Notes under the pieces: model-generated
What the model was told of the DNA's origin: nothing
Database searches by the model: none
The model's input: only the letters and a program-made list of their open reading frames with translations
Source of the DNA: Elusimicrobia bacterium CG03_land_8_20_14_0_80_50_18
GTDB lineage: Bacteria > CG03
DNA: 11,055 nucleotides
NCBI GenBank assembly: GCA_002780705.1
Contig: PEUP01000046.1
Coordinates: forward strand, 1 to 11,055
Reading direction: 5' to 3'
In this document: positions 1 through 6,756 of the stretch, piece after piece
How the letters are laid out: each line of letters opens with the position of its first letter
Position numbering within the stretch: position 1 is the first letter of the stretch
Position numbers and translations under genes: made by a program

Positions 1-83
1 TCCCTGATCAGCTTGTAGATCTTCGAGCCGCTGACACCTATATACTCTGCCAGCTCGGAAACATTCATTATTTCTTTTTGCAT
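1..83 (-). CDS. Helix-turn-helix DNA-binding protein, excisionase/MerR-like (N-terminal fragment)
   Basis: Only the first 27 codons are in the window; the gene runs off the left edge. Starting at the ATG at 83-81, the peptide begins MQKEIMNVSELAEYIGVSGS and continues K-I-Y-K-L-I-R. This matches the small helix-turn-helix domain (HTH_17 type) found in excisionases and MerR-like regulators: 'VSELAEYIGVS' is the first helix and turn, and 'SKIYKLI' is the recognition helix. Proteins of this kind bind DNA as transcription regulators or recombination directionality factors, and the missing C-terminal part would decide which. An alternative start at the sixth codon (Met6, 68-66) would place the HTH at the very N-terminus, as is common in the family. 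No good Shine-Dalgarno sequence precedes either start. The gene has its own promoter in the 79-bp gap after mfd, flanked by an inverted repeat. Confidence 0.7.
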   Translation of the reverse strand, partial: MQKEIMNVSELAEYIGVSGSKIYKLIR

Positions 84-86
84 AAT

Positions 87-165
87 TAACACCTACTGGG
101 ATTCTACATCTATTGTCTTTTGTTGTCAAGTGGCAATTTCTATCACTCCCTTTTAGTAGGTATTA
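87..165. repeat. Inverted repeat flanking the HTH promoter (candidate operator)
   Basis: On the plus strand the left arm TAACACCTACT (87-97) is matched by the right arm AGTAGGTATTA (155-165), whose reverse complement is TAATACCTACT, a 10 of 11 match. The arms enclose the -35 and -10 elements: one lies at the expected transcription start and the other upstream of the -35, overlapping the mfd stop codon (165-163). Half-sites on both sides of a promoter next to a DNA-binding protein gene suggest autoregulation by that protein, possibly through DNA looping. The repeat itself is visible; the operator role is inferred. Confidence 0.45.
101..129 (-). promoter_or_regulatory. Sigma70-type promoter for the HTH gene
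   Basis: On the minus strand a perfect -35 hexamer TTGACA (129-124) is followed by a 17-base spacer (123-107) and a -10 hexamer TAGAAT (106-101; one mismatch to TATAAT). Transcription would start at about 93-96, leaving a leader of only about 10-13 bases before the ATG at 83. This is the best promoter in the window by consensus match and spacing. It fires toward the left edge, away from mfd. Confidence 0.7.
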
Positions 166-3066
166 CTTTTGCCTCTCCCCCGATTTAGCTGTCCCGGAAA
201 CTTTTTGGAATTTTTTGATCAAGTCCGATTGAGACAATGCGTAAAAAACGCTTTCACCGTTAATGGTGACATTGAAGCCGCCCGCGCTTTCTTCTATGCC
301 GCTGACGCCGGCCATGGTCGCCAATATCTTCAGCCTGGCTGATTCCATGAGCCCTCTGACCTCTCCGGGGTAGTCTCCGAAGCGGTCAATAAGTTCGGCG
401 TCATATCTTTCAAGCTGTTCAAGACTGCTGATCCTTGACAATCTCATGAGCAGCCTGAAACGCTCTTCCTGCGAAACGACATAATCCTCCGGGATATACC
501 TTCCTCCCGAAGAAAACACAACACGGCATTCGCTGACATCCGCTTCACCTTTCAGGCGCCTGACCGCCTTCTCAAGCAGTTTAAAATACAGCTCTGATCC
601 CACATCCTTAATGTAGCCGTGCTGCTGCGGCCCGAAAATATTCCCGGCTCCCCGAAGTTCCAAATCGCTCATAGCTATTTTGAGGCCCGAGGAAAGAGCG
701 TCATAGTCCCTCAAAAATTCAAGCCTCTTTTTGGAATTCTTCTTCACTTCATTGTCATAGAAAAAATAGCAGTATGCTCTTTTGACACCCCGCCCGACAC
801 GGCCGCGAAGCTGATACATCTGGGCAAGACCTAAAAGCTGGGATTTTCTTATCAGAAGAGTGTTGACATTGCTTATATCCAGGCCCGACTGTATTATCAC
901 GGTAGAGATGAGAACATCGTATTCCCCATTGGCAAAAGCCCTCATCACCTCCGAAAGTTTCTGTGAAGACATGCCGGCATGGGCTGTGGCAACACGCAGG
1001 CCGGGAAACATCTTTATAAAATCATCGTACAATTTGCCGAGGCCCGATATACGGTTATACACATAAAAAATTTGTCCGCCCCGGGATATTTCACGACGGA
1101 CAGCTTCTTTGAGCAGATCCTCGTTGTAGGCGCCCGTAAAAGTTTCAACCCTCATCCTCCCGGACGGAGGACTCTCTATGATTGAAAATGACAATATGCC
1201 CGAAAAGGACATAGACAATGTCCTCGGGATGGGTGTAGCCGACATCATGAGTATGTCGGAGGAAGGGTGTCTTTTCTTCAGAAGCTCCTTCTGCCTGACG
1301 CCGAAACGGTGCTCCTCATCTATCACGGCAAGGCCGAGTTTCGCGAAAACAACATCTTCTGAAAAAGCGGAATGCGTGGCGATCAGTATATCCGTGCTTC
1401 CTGAGGCAAGGCGCTCAAGTATCTCAGACCTGCGGTCGGCGCTGAATCTTGACAGCATCTCTACTTCCACAGGAAAACCTTTAAAGCGTTCGCGAAAGAC
1501 ATAATACTGCTGCTGGGCGAGTATGGTCGTGGGCACAACACACAGCGCCTGATATCCGCTCCAGCAGCATCTGAAAGCGGCCCTCATGGCAATTTCCGTT
1601 TTCCCGTAACCCACATCACCGCAAAGAAGATGCTCCATGGGGAAGGGTTTTTCCATTTCCGCGAGAATCCTGCGTGAAGCCAGGCGCTGATCCGATGTTT
1701 CCTCATAGGGGAAGCGCCGTATGAAATCTTTTTCCGCGGAAGACGGCTTAAAAGAAATACCGCTGACCTTTTTCCTGCGGGAGGCGGTGCCCATAATCTC
1801 CTTCGCCATGCTGAAAACATTCCTGAACACTTTTGATTTTTTGTTTTTGAAGTCATCAGCGCCGAGACGCGATAGCACAGGTCTGACTCCCCTCGGGGCT
1901 TTCCAGCGGTGAAGCATGGCGAATTCCTCCACCGGTATGTGAGCCATGCCGTCAGCATAAGAGATGGAAACATAATCTACCGGCTTTCCTCTAATCTCAA
2001 ACTCGGCAAGTTTTATGAATTTACCTATGCCGTAATCCTCGTGCACAACTATATCGCCCGGTTTATAAACCGACTCAGGAGTGAATTTTTCCGGCAAAGT
2101 CTTCGGGCGGGAAGCCGAGGCGATACGGCCGCCGAAACCCAATATCTCGGCGCTTTTAAGGCATATCAGTTTATCCGGCCTTGAAAGGAATCCGCCCGAT
2201 ATATCACCATATATGTATTCGGCGGGAACAGCGTTTCTGAAAGTGATCTCTTCTTCAAGGTATTCCTTAGCTTCACGCACAGAGCAGAATACTTTGATCC
2301 TGAAACCAGCGGACGCGAATTCCCTGAGGTCTTTGACAAGCAGATCCATCCTGGCGCTGTAAACAGGCGCACGCCGGATACCCGTGTCAATGCCGTCGGG
2401 AGAAAACACATAAGCGGCCGCGGGGCCGCCTGCAAAAGAAATGCCGTCCGCAGCGACAAGAACGCAGGGTTCTTTGATAAAAGAAAAAATATTCTCTTTT
2501 CCTTTCGGACTCCTTACGATTTCCGCCTTGTCCGCGCTCCGGAGGCTTAGCTGGGTCGCGGGATCAAATAAATGAATGCTGTCGGCTCCGTTGACGCCGA
2601 ATCGCACCCTGAACGGATGCGGCGAGGCAAAATCCCAGAGATCCATCACGGCGCCTCTCAGAGAAAATCTGCCTCTCTCAAAAACAAAATCGCTTTTCTC
2701 AAAACCCATGCCGCAAAGTTTCTTCGCGGCATCCTGCGGCGACATTTCCCCGCCCTTCATGATGCTGAAATTTTTAGCGAATTCATCCCGCGAAGGCAAA
2801 GCTCTCAAGACAGAAACAGCATCGCTGACAATTATATTTTTTTTCCTGTGGAGAAGTGATGAAAGCGCTTGCGCTGTCAATAAATCATTCTCTGTTAAAA
2901 GCGACGCCGCCTTATTTCCCATCGCCCGAAGATCGTTATAGACCGTCTCGGCCTCGGGGGAATCTTCAAACACGGCCAGGATAAGATTATGCTCTTTCAG
3001 CAGTCCTGCCAGGAAATAAGCCCGGCCTGAAGAAAGGGAGTCTCTTATCTTTTTAAATGCCTGCAT
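163..3066 (-). CDS. mfd: Transcription-repair coupling factor Mfd (compact form)
   Basis: Mfd is an ATP-dependent DNA translocase that removes RNA polymerase stalled at lesions and recruits UvrA for nucleotide excision repair. The protein has 967 residues. A shortened UvrB-like N-terminal module (about 1-190) ends in the RGAVMDLW region. The RNA polymerase-interacting, CarD-like domain is at about 333-390 (YKPGDIVVHEDYGIGKF). The translocase core follows: Walker A GDVGYGKT (483-490), DEEH box (583-586), motif III SATPIPRT (609-616), motif V near 721-730 and motif VI QLRGRVGRG (752-760). The TRG/RecG-like motif (ELRGAGN, about 803-809) and the C-terminal TRCF domain (about 850-945) complete it. 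E. coli Mfd has 1148 residues; here the WETLPYD-type segment and a stretch after the UvrB-like module appear to be missing. Motif V has Gln726 where Mfd and RecG usually carry Glu. An in-frame TGA directly precedes the ATG, so the start cannot lie further upstream. No Shine-Dalgarno sequence is visible. It lies 21 bp after the ankyrin gene and is probably the last gene of the operon. Confidence 0.95.
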   Translation of the reverse strand: MQAFKKIRDSLSSGRAYFLAGLLKEHNLILAVFEDSPEAETVYNDLRAMGNKAASLLTENDLLTAQALSSLLHRKKNIIVSDAVSVLRALPSRDEFAKNFSIMKGGEMSPQDAAKKLCGMGFEKSDFVFERGRFSLRGAVMDLWDFASPHPFRVRFGVNGADSIHLFDPATQLSLRSADKAEIVRSPKGKENIFSFIKEPCVLVAADGISFAGGPAAAYVFSPDGIDTGIRRAPVYSARMDLLVKDLREFASAGFRIKVFCSVREAKEYLEEEITFRNAVPAEYIYGDISGGFLSRPDKLICLKSAEILGFGGRIASASRPKTLPEKFTPESVYKPGDIVVHEDYGIGKFIKLAEFEIRGKPVDYVSISYADGMAHIPVEEFAMLHRWKAPRGVRPVLSRLGADDFKNKKSKVFRNVFSMAKEIMGTASRRKKVSGISFKPSSAEKDFIRRFPYEETSDQRLASRRILAEMEKPFPMEHLLCGDVGYGKTEIAMRAAFRCCWSGYQALCVVPTTILAQQQYYVFRERFKGFPVEVEMLSRFSADRRSEILERLASGSTDILIATHSAFSEDVVFAKLGLAVIDEEHRFGVRQKELLKKRHPSSDILMMSATPIPRTLSMSFSGILSFSIIESPPSGRMRVETFTGAYNEDLLKEAVRREISRGGQIFYVYNRISGLGKLYDDFIKMFPGLRVATAHAGMSSQKLSEVMRAFANGEYDVLISTVIIQSGLDISNVNTLLIRKSQLLGLAQMYQLRGRVGRGVKRAYCYFFYDNEVKKNSKKRLEFLRDYDALSSGLKIAMSDLELRGAGNIFGPQQHGYIKDVGSELYFKLLEKAVRRLKGEADVSECRVVFSSGGRYIPEDYVVSQEERFRLLMRLSRISSLEQLERYDAELIDRFGDYPGEVRGLMESARLKILATMAGVSGIEESAGGFNVTINGESVFYALSQSDLIKKFQKVSGTAKSGERQK

Positions 3067-3087
3067 TCAAGCGAAAAAGGAAAGGAT

Positions 3088-4302
3088 TCAGTATTCCCGG
3101 GCGCCTGCGGCTTTGAGCGCGGATACCATTTTATCGTTTCTTTTGTGTTTGGCTATTTCCAGAGCATTGAGAGCTTCCCCGTTGCGGGCATTTACATCCG
3201 CCCCGTTTTTGATCAGCAAGCGCGCTGTATCCAGGCTGTTCTCGGCTACGGCTGTCATAAGAGGCGTCCAGCCTTTTGAATCCGCAGCGTTAACATCCGC
3301 GAGCATCCCTATGAGAAATTCCGCCATAGCTGTGTAATTTCTCATGGCCGCGTGAAAAATAGCCGTTGTACCGTCTGAAGAAACAGAATTGACATCCGCC
3401 ATATTCTCGGCCAGAAGTACGGCCATTTTCAGGTCATTGTTTTTCGCGGCGATCATCATGGGCGTCAAATCATCCTGCCGTTCATTGGCTGAGGCGCCCC
3501 CGGCAAGAAAAAAAGAAGCGGCCTCAAAAGAACCGGCCCTCACGGCTTCGCCGAAAGGGCTGAAATCGTGCTTGTCTTTGACAGACATGTCCGCCCCGGC
3601 ATCTACAATGAGCCTGACCATATCTATATTGTTCCTTGCGGCCGCTAAATGCAAAAGGCCTGAATCATATTCCGCCTTAACGGAGGCTCCGGACCTTATC
3701 AGCAGTTCGGATGTTTTTAACATATCGTTCCTGACGGCGTGGAAAAGAGCGTCCCTGCCGGAATCATCCCTTCTTCTTAAATCCGCTCCGTTTTTGATGA
3801 GCTCGGAGACGGCATCAGAGGCGCCAAGAGCCGAAGCGTGCATCAGCGCCGTTACGCCCCCGTCAAACACGGCCTCCTCTCCGCCAAAAAGGAGTTTAAC
3901 CAGGCGGGGAGAATTGTTTTCCGCCGCAAAAAAAAGCGCCGTTTTAGCGGTCAGATACTCCTTCGCTTCCCTGTTCGCGCCTTTTTGTATGAGCATTTCA
4001 GCCGGCATAAAAGAAGCTCCGGCGGCGGCGTAGATGAGAGCCGTGAAACCGTCCTTATCCCGCGCTTCAATATGCGCTCCGGCGTCTAATAAGATTGACA
4101 CTATTTCAGGAAGATTCCTGTAAGAGGCCTCCATCAGAGGAGAAATGCCTCCCTGATAGACAGCGTTGACATCTCCGCCCGCGGCGATGGCGGCGCGGAG
4201 TTCATTCTCCCCGCCCGGCCTCAAGGCGCTAACGGGTAAACGCAAAGACGCGCAGGAAGAAAGAAATAACGACGAGGCGCACAGGAAAAACGCTTTTTTC
4301 AT
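3088..4302 (-). CDS. Ankyrin-repeat lipoprotein
   Basis: The 404-residue protein starts with a lipoprotein signal peptide: MKK, a hydrophobic stretch, then lipobox L14-S-S-C17. Cys17 would be lipidated. Ala18 at position +2 is not the Asp inner-membrane retention signal of enterobacteria, so an outer-membrane anchor is likely if those rules apply. The rest is almost entirely ankyrin repeats of about 32-33 residues: a partial capping repeat (about 33-52), roughly ten full repeats with TPLM/TALF and GADVNA-type signatures (about 53-375), and a partial C-terminal repeat ending at 404. No enzymatic domain is visible, so it is best read as a periplasmic or surface protein-binding scaffold; its partner is unknown. 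Its ATG overlaps the dapB stop by 4 bases (ATGA), with a GAGGTG Shine-Dalgarno-like sequence upstream, so it is translationally coupled to the DAP genes. Confidence 0.85.
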   Translation of the reverse strand: MKKAFFLCASSLFLSSCASLRLPVSALRPGGENELRAAIAAGGDVNAVYQGGISPLMEASYRNLPEIVSILLDAGAHIEARDKDGFTALIYAAAGASFMPAEMLIQKGANREAKEYLTAKTALFFAAENNSPRLVKLLFGGEEAVFDGGVTALMHASALGASDAVSELIKNGADLRRRDDSGRDALFHAVRNDMLKTSELLIRSGASVKAEYDSGLLHLAAARNNIDMVRLIVDAGADMSVKDKHDFSPFGEAVRAGSFEAASFFLAGGASANERQDDLTPMMIAAKNNDLKMAVLLAENMADVNSVSSDGTTAIFHAAMRNYTAMAEFLIGMLADVNAADSKGWTPLMTAVAENSLDTARLLIKNGADVNARNGEALNALEIAKHKRNDKMVSALKAAGAREY

Positions 4303-5051
4303 AGTCCCAGCACCTCACCCATGCCGTAGATACCCGGCTTTCTGCCTTCAAGCCAGAGCGCCGCCTCTACCGCGCCTTCCGCGAAACAGCTTCTTGAATA
4401 AGCCCTGTGGGACAGCTCAAAGCATTCGCCCGGGCCGGCAAAGAGCACGCTGTGCTCGCCCACTATGTCGCCGGCCCTGACGGAATGAATGCCGATTTCA
4501 TCCTTTTTTCGCTCGCCGAGCATTCCCTGCCTTCCGTAAACGTCCCTAAGCTGCCGGACACTTTTTATCTCTTCAACAAGTTTCAGCGCCGTGCCCGACG
4601 GTGAGTCCTTTTTCTTATTGTGATGCGCCTCAACCACTTCAATATCGTAATCCTTCAGTTTCTCCGAGGCCTGACGCACAAGAGAAAAGAAAAGATTGAC
4701 GCCCTTGCTCATGTTCGGGGCAAAAACCACGGGGAATTTCCCTGCGTATTTTCTGATTTGATCAGCTTGAGGGCCCGTAAAACCCGTTGTGCCTATGACG
4801 GCGGCGCCCTCAAAAACCGACAGATGTTCAAGTGTCGCTGCCGGAGCGGTAAAATCAATAAGGCAATTGCATGAGGCGGCCGCCCGCTTTATATCCGCGC
4901 TCACCCTGTGGCCGTGAATGACTTTGCCTATGTCGGAAGAATCTGCCCTTTCCAAAAGAGCCCCTATTTCTATCCCCGAAGACGATAAAACACTTTCCGC
5001 GATTGCTTTTCCCATTTTTCCGGACGAACCGGCTATACAGACTTTTATCAT
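4299..5051 (-). CDS. dapB: 4-hydroxy-tetrahydrodipicolinate reductase DapB
   Basis: DapB reduces 4-hydroxy-tetrahydrodipicolinate to tetrahydrodipicolinate with NAD(P)H, the second committed step of DAP/lysine synthesis in the cytoplasm. With the start at 5051 the protein has 250 residues, normal for the family. The N-terminal Rossmann motif is AGSSGKMG (7-14), the cofactor-site GTTGF is at 87-91 and APNMSKGVN at 111-119. The catalytic signature EAHHNKKKDSPSGTA (141-155) has His143 and Lys147 in the positions of E. coli His159 and Lys163. The conserved C-terminal ELSHRAYSR is at about 212-220. The reading frame extends 10 codons upstream, but the ATG at 5051-5049 is preferred: it sits 4 bases after a GGTGGAGG Shine-Dalgarno, overlaps the dapA stop by one base (TAATG), and gives MIKVCIAG, the usual DapB N-terminus. 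The stop overlaps the ankyrin gene start by 4 bases. Confidence 0.95.
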   Translation of the reverse strand: MIKVCIAGSSGKMGKAIAESVLSSSGIEIGALLERADSSDIGKVIHGHRVSADIKRAAASCNCLIDFTAPAATLEHLSVFEGAAVIGTTGFTGPQADQIRKYAGKFPVVFAPNMSKGVNLFFSLVRQASEKLKDYDIEVVEAHHNKKKDSPSGTALKLVEEIKSVRQLRDVYGRQGMLGERKKDEIGIHSVRAGDIVGEHSVLFAGPGECFELSHRAYSRSCFAEGAVEAALWLEGRKPGIYGMGEVLGL

Positions 5052-6103
5052 TATGCCTCCACCGAACAAAGAGAAGCCCACAGCGAATCATCCGAGAGGA
5101 CTTTCGCTATATCCGCGCCATAAAATTCCTGTACCGGCTTTAAAATTTCGGGGCTCAGCAGCCACACGCTCTTAAGCGCCGAACGCAGTGTCAGCACTCC
5201 CGCCGGAGTCATCTCTCCCAGCGGAGCCCTGAATTTCCCGGCCGGCATGCTCAAAGCGCGCATAAGCGTTTTGACAGGCACCGGGTTGCGGAACTTGTCC
5301 GTCACCTTACACTGTATCCCCTTGAACTCCTCAACGCGCGTGCTTTTGACCGTGATAACATCAAAAAGCGGTTTCAGTTTTTTATTTATTTCTCCCGCCT
5401 CGCCGTATTTGCCGGTCAACGCGGCCTCGCACATTCTGCTTATGGCCGCGGGCACTATGTTGCTCAGCACCGATATGACGCCCTTTGCTTTTATTTTCGG
5501 AGAAGCCATCATCTCAAATGTAATGCCATCATCACCTGACAGGATCGCGAAATCCTCCGGCAGAATACTCCTCTCTATCGCCATTCTTTCCAGATCTCCG
5601 GTTGCCTCTTTGACAGCGTTGATGTTGGCATGCTTCCCGGCAAGAAGGGCCAGATCATAAGCGGACAGCTCGCATCCCGTTCTCCCGGGGATGATATAAG
5701 GGACCAGCTCTATATCGGGAAAAGCCTCGGCGAGCCTGCCGTAATGCCGCGTTCGGAGCTCGAAAGACGAGGGCCCGTTATAATAGCAATCTATTATCAG
5801 GGCCGCTTTGATACCGGCTTCCGCGGCGAATTTTACGGATTTTATGGACTCTTCCGTGGAGTTGGAACCGCAGCCCGCGAGAATCCCGCAGCGGCCGGCG
5901 GCCCGCTCAAAAACTTTTTTGTTGATCGCGCCATGCTCTTCATGGCTCACCGTTGGAGACTCCCCCGTGGTACCCATGGGGAGAAGCCCCAATATCCCTT
6001 CTTTTATCTGGAACTCCACATTTTTCTCAAGGCCTTCCCAGTCCACGCTTTCATCTTCCCTGAACGGCGTCACAAGCGCTGTCCACGCGCCTTTAAATTT
6101 CAT
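5051..6103 (-). CDS. dapA: 4-hydroxy-tetrahydrodipicolinate synthase DapA (long variant)
   Basis: DapA condenses pyruvate with aspartate semialdehyde, the first committed step to DAP and lysine. The fold is a (beta/alpha)8 aldolase barrel. Visible active-site elements are GTTGES (44-49, Thr45/Thr46), the Tyr pair at 107-108, Tyr136 within YIIPGRTG with Arg141, and the Schiff-base Lys165 in AVKEATG. The SGDD segment (189-192) and NPVPVK (273-278) are also typical. At 350 residues it is about 50 longer than the usual 290-300. The extra length is a loop insertion at about 250-272 before NPVPVK and a tail of about 35 residues after 315. The usual YNVP motif reads YIIP here. These differences suggest a divergent DapA or a close paralogue in the DHDPS/N-acetylneuraminate lyase superfamily, but adjacency to dapB and lysA favours DapA. 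The start overlaps the upstream endonuclease stop by 4 bases (ATGA) and follows a purine-rich Shine-Dalgarno at 6115-6105. Confidence 0.9.
   Translation of the reverse strand: MKFKGAWTALVTPFREDESVDWEGLEKNVEFQIKEGILGLLPMGTTGESPTVSHEEHGAINKKVFERAAGRCGILAGCGSNSTEESIKSVKFAAEAGIKAALIIDCYYNGPSSFELRTRHYGRLAEAFPDIELVPYIIPGRTGCELSAYDLALLAGKHANINAVKEATGDLERMAIERSILPEDFAILSGDDGITFEMMASPKIKAKGVISVLSNIVPAAISRMCEAALTGKYGEAGEINKKLKPLFDVITVKSTRVEEFKGIQCKVTDKFRNPVPVKTLMRALSMPAGKFRAPLGEMTPAGVLTLRSALKSVWLLSPEILKPVQEFYGADIAKVLSDDSLWASLCSVEA
5056..5063 (-). promoter_or_regulatory. Ribosome binding site deciding the dapB start
   Basis: GGTGGAGG on the minus strand (5063-5056) lies inside the last codons of dapA, 4 bases before the ATG at 5051. 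It supports the 250-residue DapB over the 260-residue alternative that would start within dapA. Confidence 0.6.
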
Positions 6104-6756
6104 ACTCCCTCCCCCTTAATACCCATCAAACTTTTTTGATAAATTATGTTTAACCTCTTCTTCCCATACATGCGCTTGTTATCCGAATTAAACTCATACT
6201 TAACATCGCATAAAAGGTCCCTTGCGTCAAGAATTTTCATACCGCTGGTTTTATAAATATCCGGCGCCTTTCTAACAATAGAAAATGCAAAAATTATATG
6301 ATATGCATCTTTCGTTATTTTAAAATCTTTGCTTGGAGATAAATAAAAACTCCGCTGAGTTGTGGCAATATTATCTATGTTGTAAGTCTTACACTCAATA
6401 TAAAATGCCCTGCCTTGAATATTAACAAATATATCCGGATAACCGGCAGAACGTTTTCTTTTACTTGAAGTTTGGGGAATAGAAGCGGTATATCCATAAT
6501 TTTTAAACGCTCGAATGATATAAGGCTCTGCATAATTACCCACTTCGTTTGGACGATTGGATTTGATGCCGCTTTCATTGATTTTTTTTGCCGACATCTC
6601 TATCACTTTAATTAATTCCTGTTTTTCAAAGTTGTCATAACGCAACACTTTATATCCGCACATGCTTTCAATGACCAGATATAACGGCACATTTTTAATC
6701 GGGTTCAGCATCTGCTTGATTACGTTTTCTAAGACTTGTGTGTTTTTTTGTTTCAT
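6100..6756 (-). CDS. Type II-like restriction endonuclease, PD-(D/E)XK fold
   Basis: The 218-residue protein is not assigned to a named family but has a clear nuclease core. Motif SAGYPDIF (103-110) supplies Pro107-Asp108. Twelve residues later FYIECKTY supplies Glu121-Cys-Lys123, fitting the PD-X(n)-(D/E)-X-K active site of type II restriction enzymes. Upstream, NEVGNYAEPYI (70-80) carries Glu71 and Glu77, one of which could be the additional acidic residue on the first core helix. After the core, TTQRSFYLSPSKDFKIT (about 132-148) and DAYHIIFAF may belong to recognition or fold completion. It is predicted to cut DNA at the site protected by the methyltransferase directly upstream, whose stop overlaps its ATG by one base (TAATG). 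An AAGGAGAG Shine-Dalgarno (6770-6763) precedes it. Hand counts in 6241-6420 give about 30-33% GC, far below flanking genes, which suggests horizontal acquisition. The recognition sequence cannot be read from the sequence. Confidence 0.8.
   Translation of the reverse strand: MKQKNTQVLENVIKQMLNPIKNVPLYLVIESMCGYKVLRYDNFEKQELIKVIEMSAKKINESGIKSNRPNEVGNYAEPYIIRAFKNYGYTASIPQTSSKRKRSAGYPDIFVNIQGRAFYIECKTYNIDNIATTQRSFYLSPSKDFKITKDAYHIIFAFSIVRKAPDIYKTSGMKILDARDLLCDVKYEFNSDNKRMYGKKRLNIIYQKSLMGIKGEGV
6105..6115 (-). promoter_or_regulatory. Strong ribosome binding site for dapA, inside the endonuclease gene
   Basis: The run GGGGGAGGGAG (minus strand, 6115-6105) encodes the last residues of the restriction endonuclease (KGEG) and ends one base before the dapA ATG at 6103. 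It is one of the most G-rich ribosome-binding sequences in the window. It would let dapA be translated well even if the endonuclease is translated poorly. Confidence 0.6.

Noticed and set aside
84..162. Rho-independent terminator after mfd
   Set aside because: The repeat arms are about 57 bases apart and no compact GC hairpin followed by a T-run is present; the arms fit an operator better.
1584..1973. Alternative minus-strand frame inside mfd, considered as a sign of frameshift
   Set aside because: The main mfd frame is continuous through all helicase motifs, so no frameshift is needed.
3389..4033. Plus-strand open frame of 214 codons opposite the ankyrin gene
   Set aside because: It lies fully antisense to a protein with clear repeated ankyrin signatures. 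Its translation is low-complexity (Ser/Ala/Leu/Lys-rich) with no recognisable domain, as expected from the complement of a GC-rich repeat gene.
5052..5081. Longer DapB starting 10 codons upstream
   Set aside because: The extra residues overlap dapA and do not resemble a DapB N-terminus; the start at 5051 has a Shine-Dalgarno and a TAATG junction.
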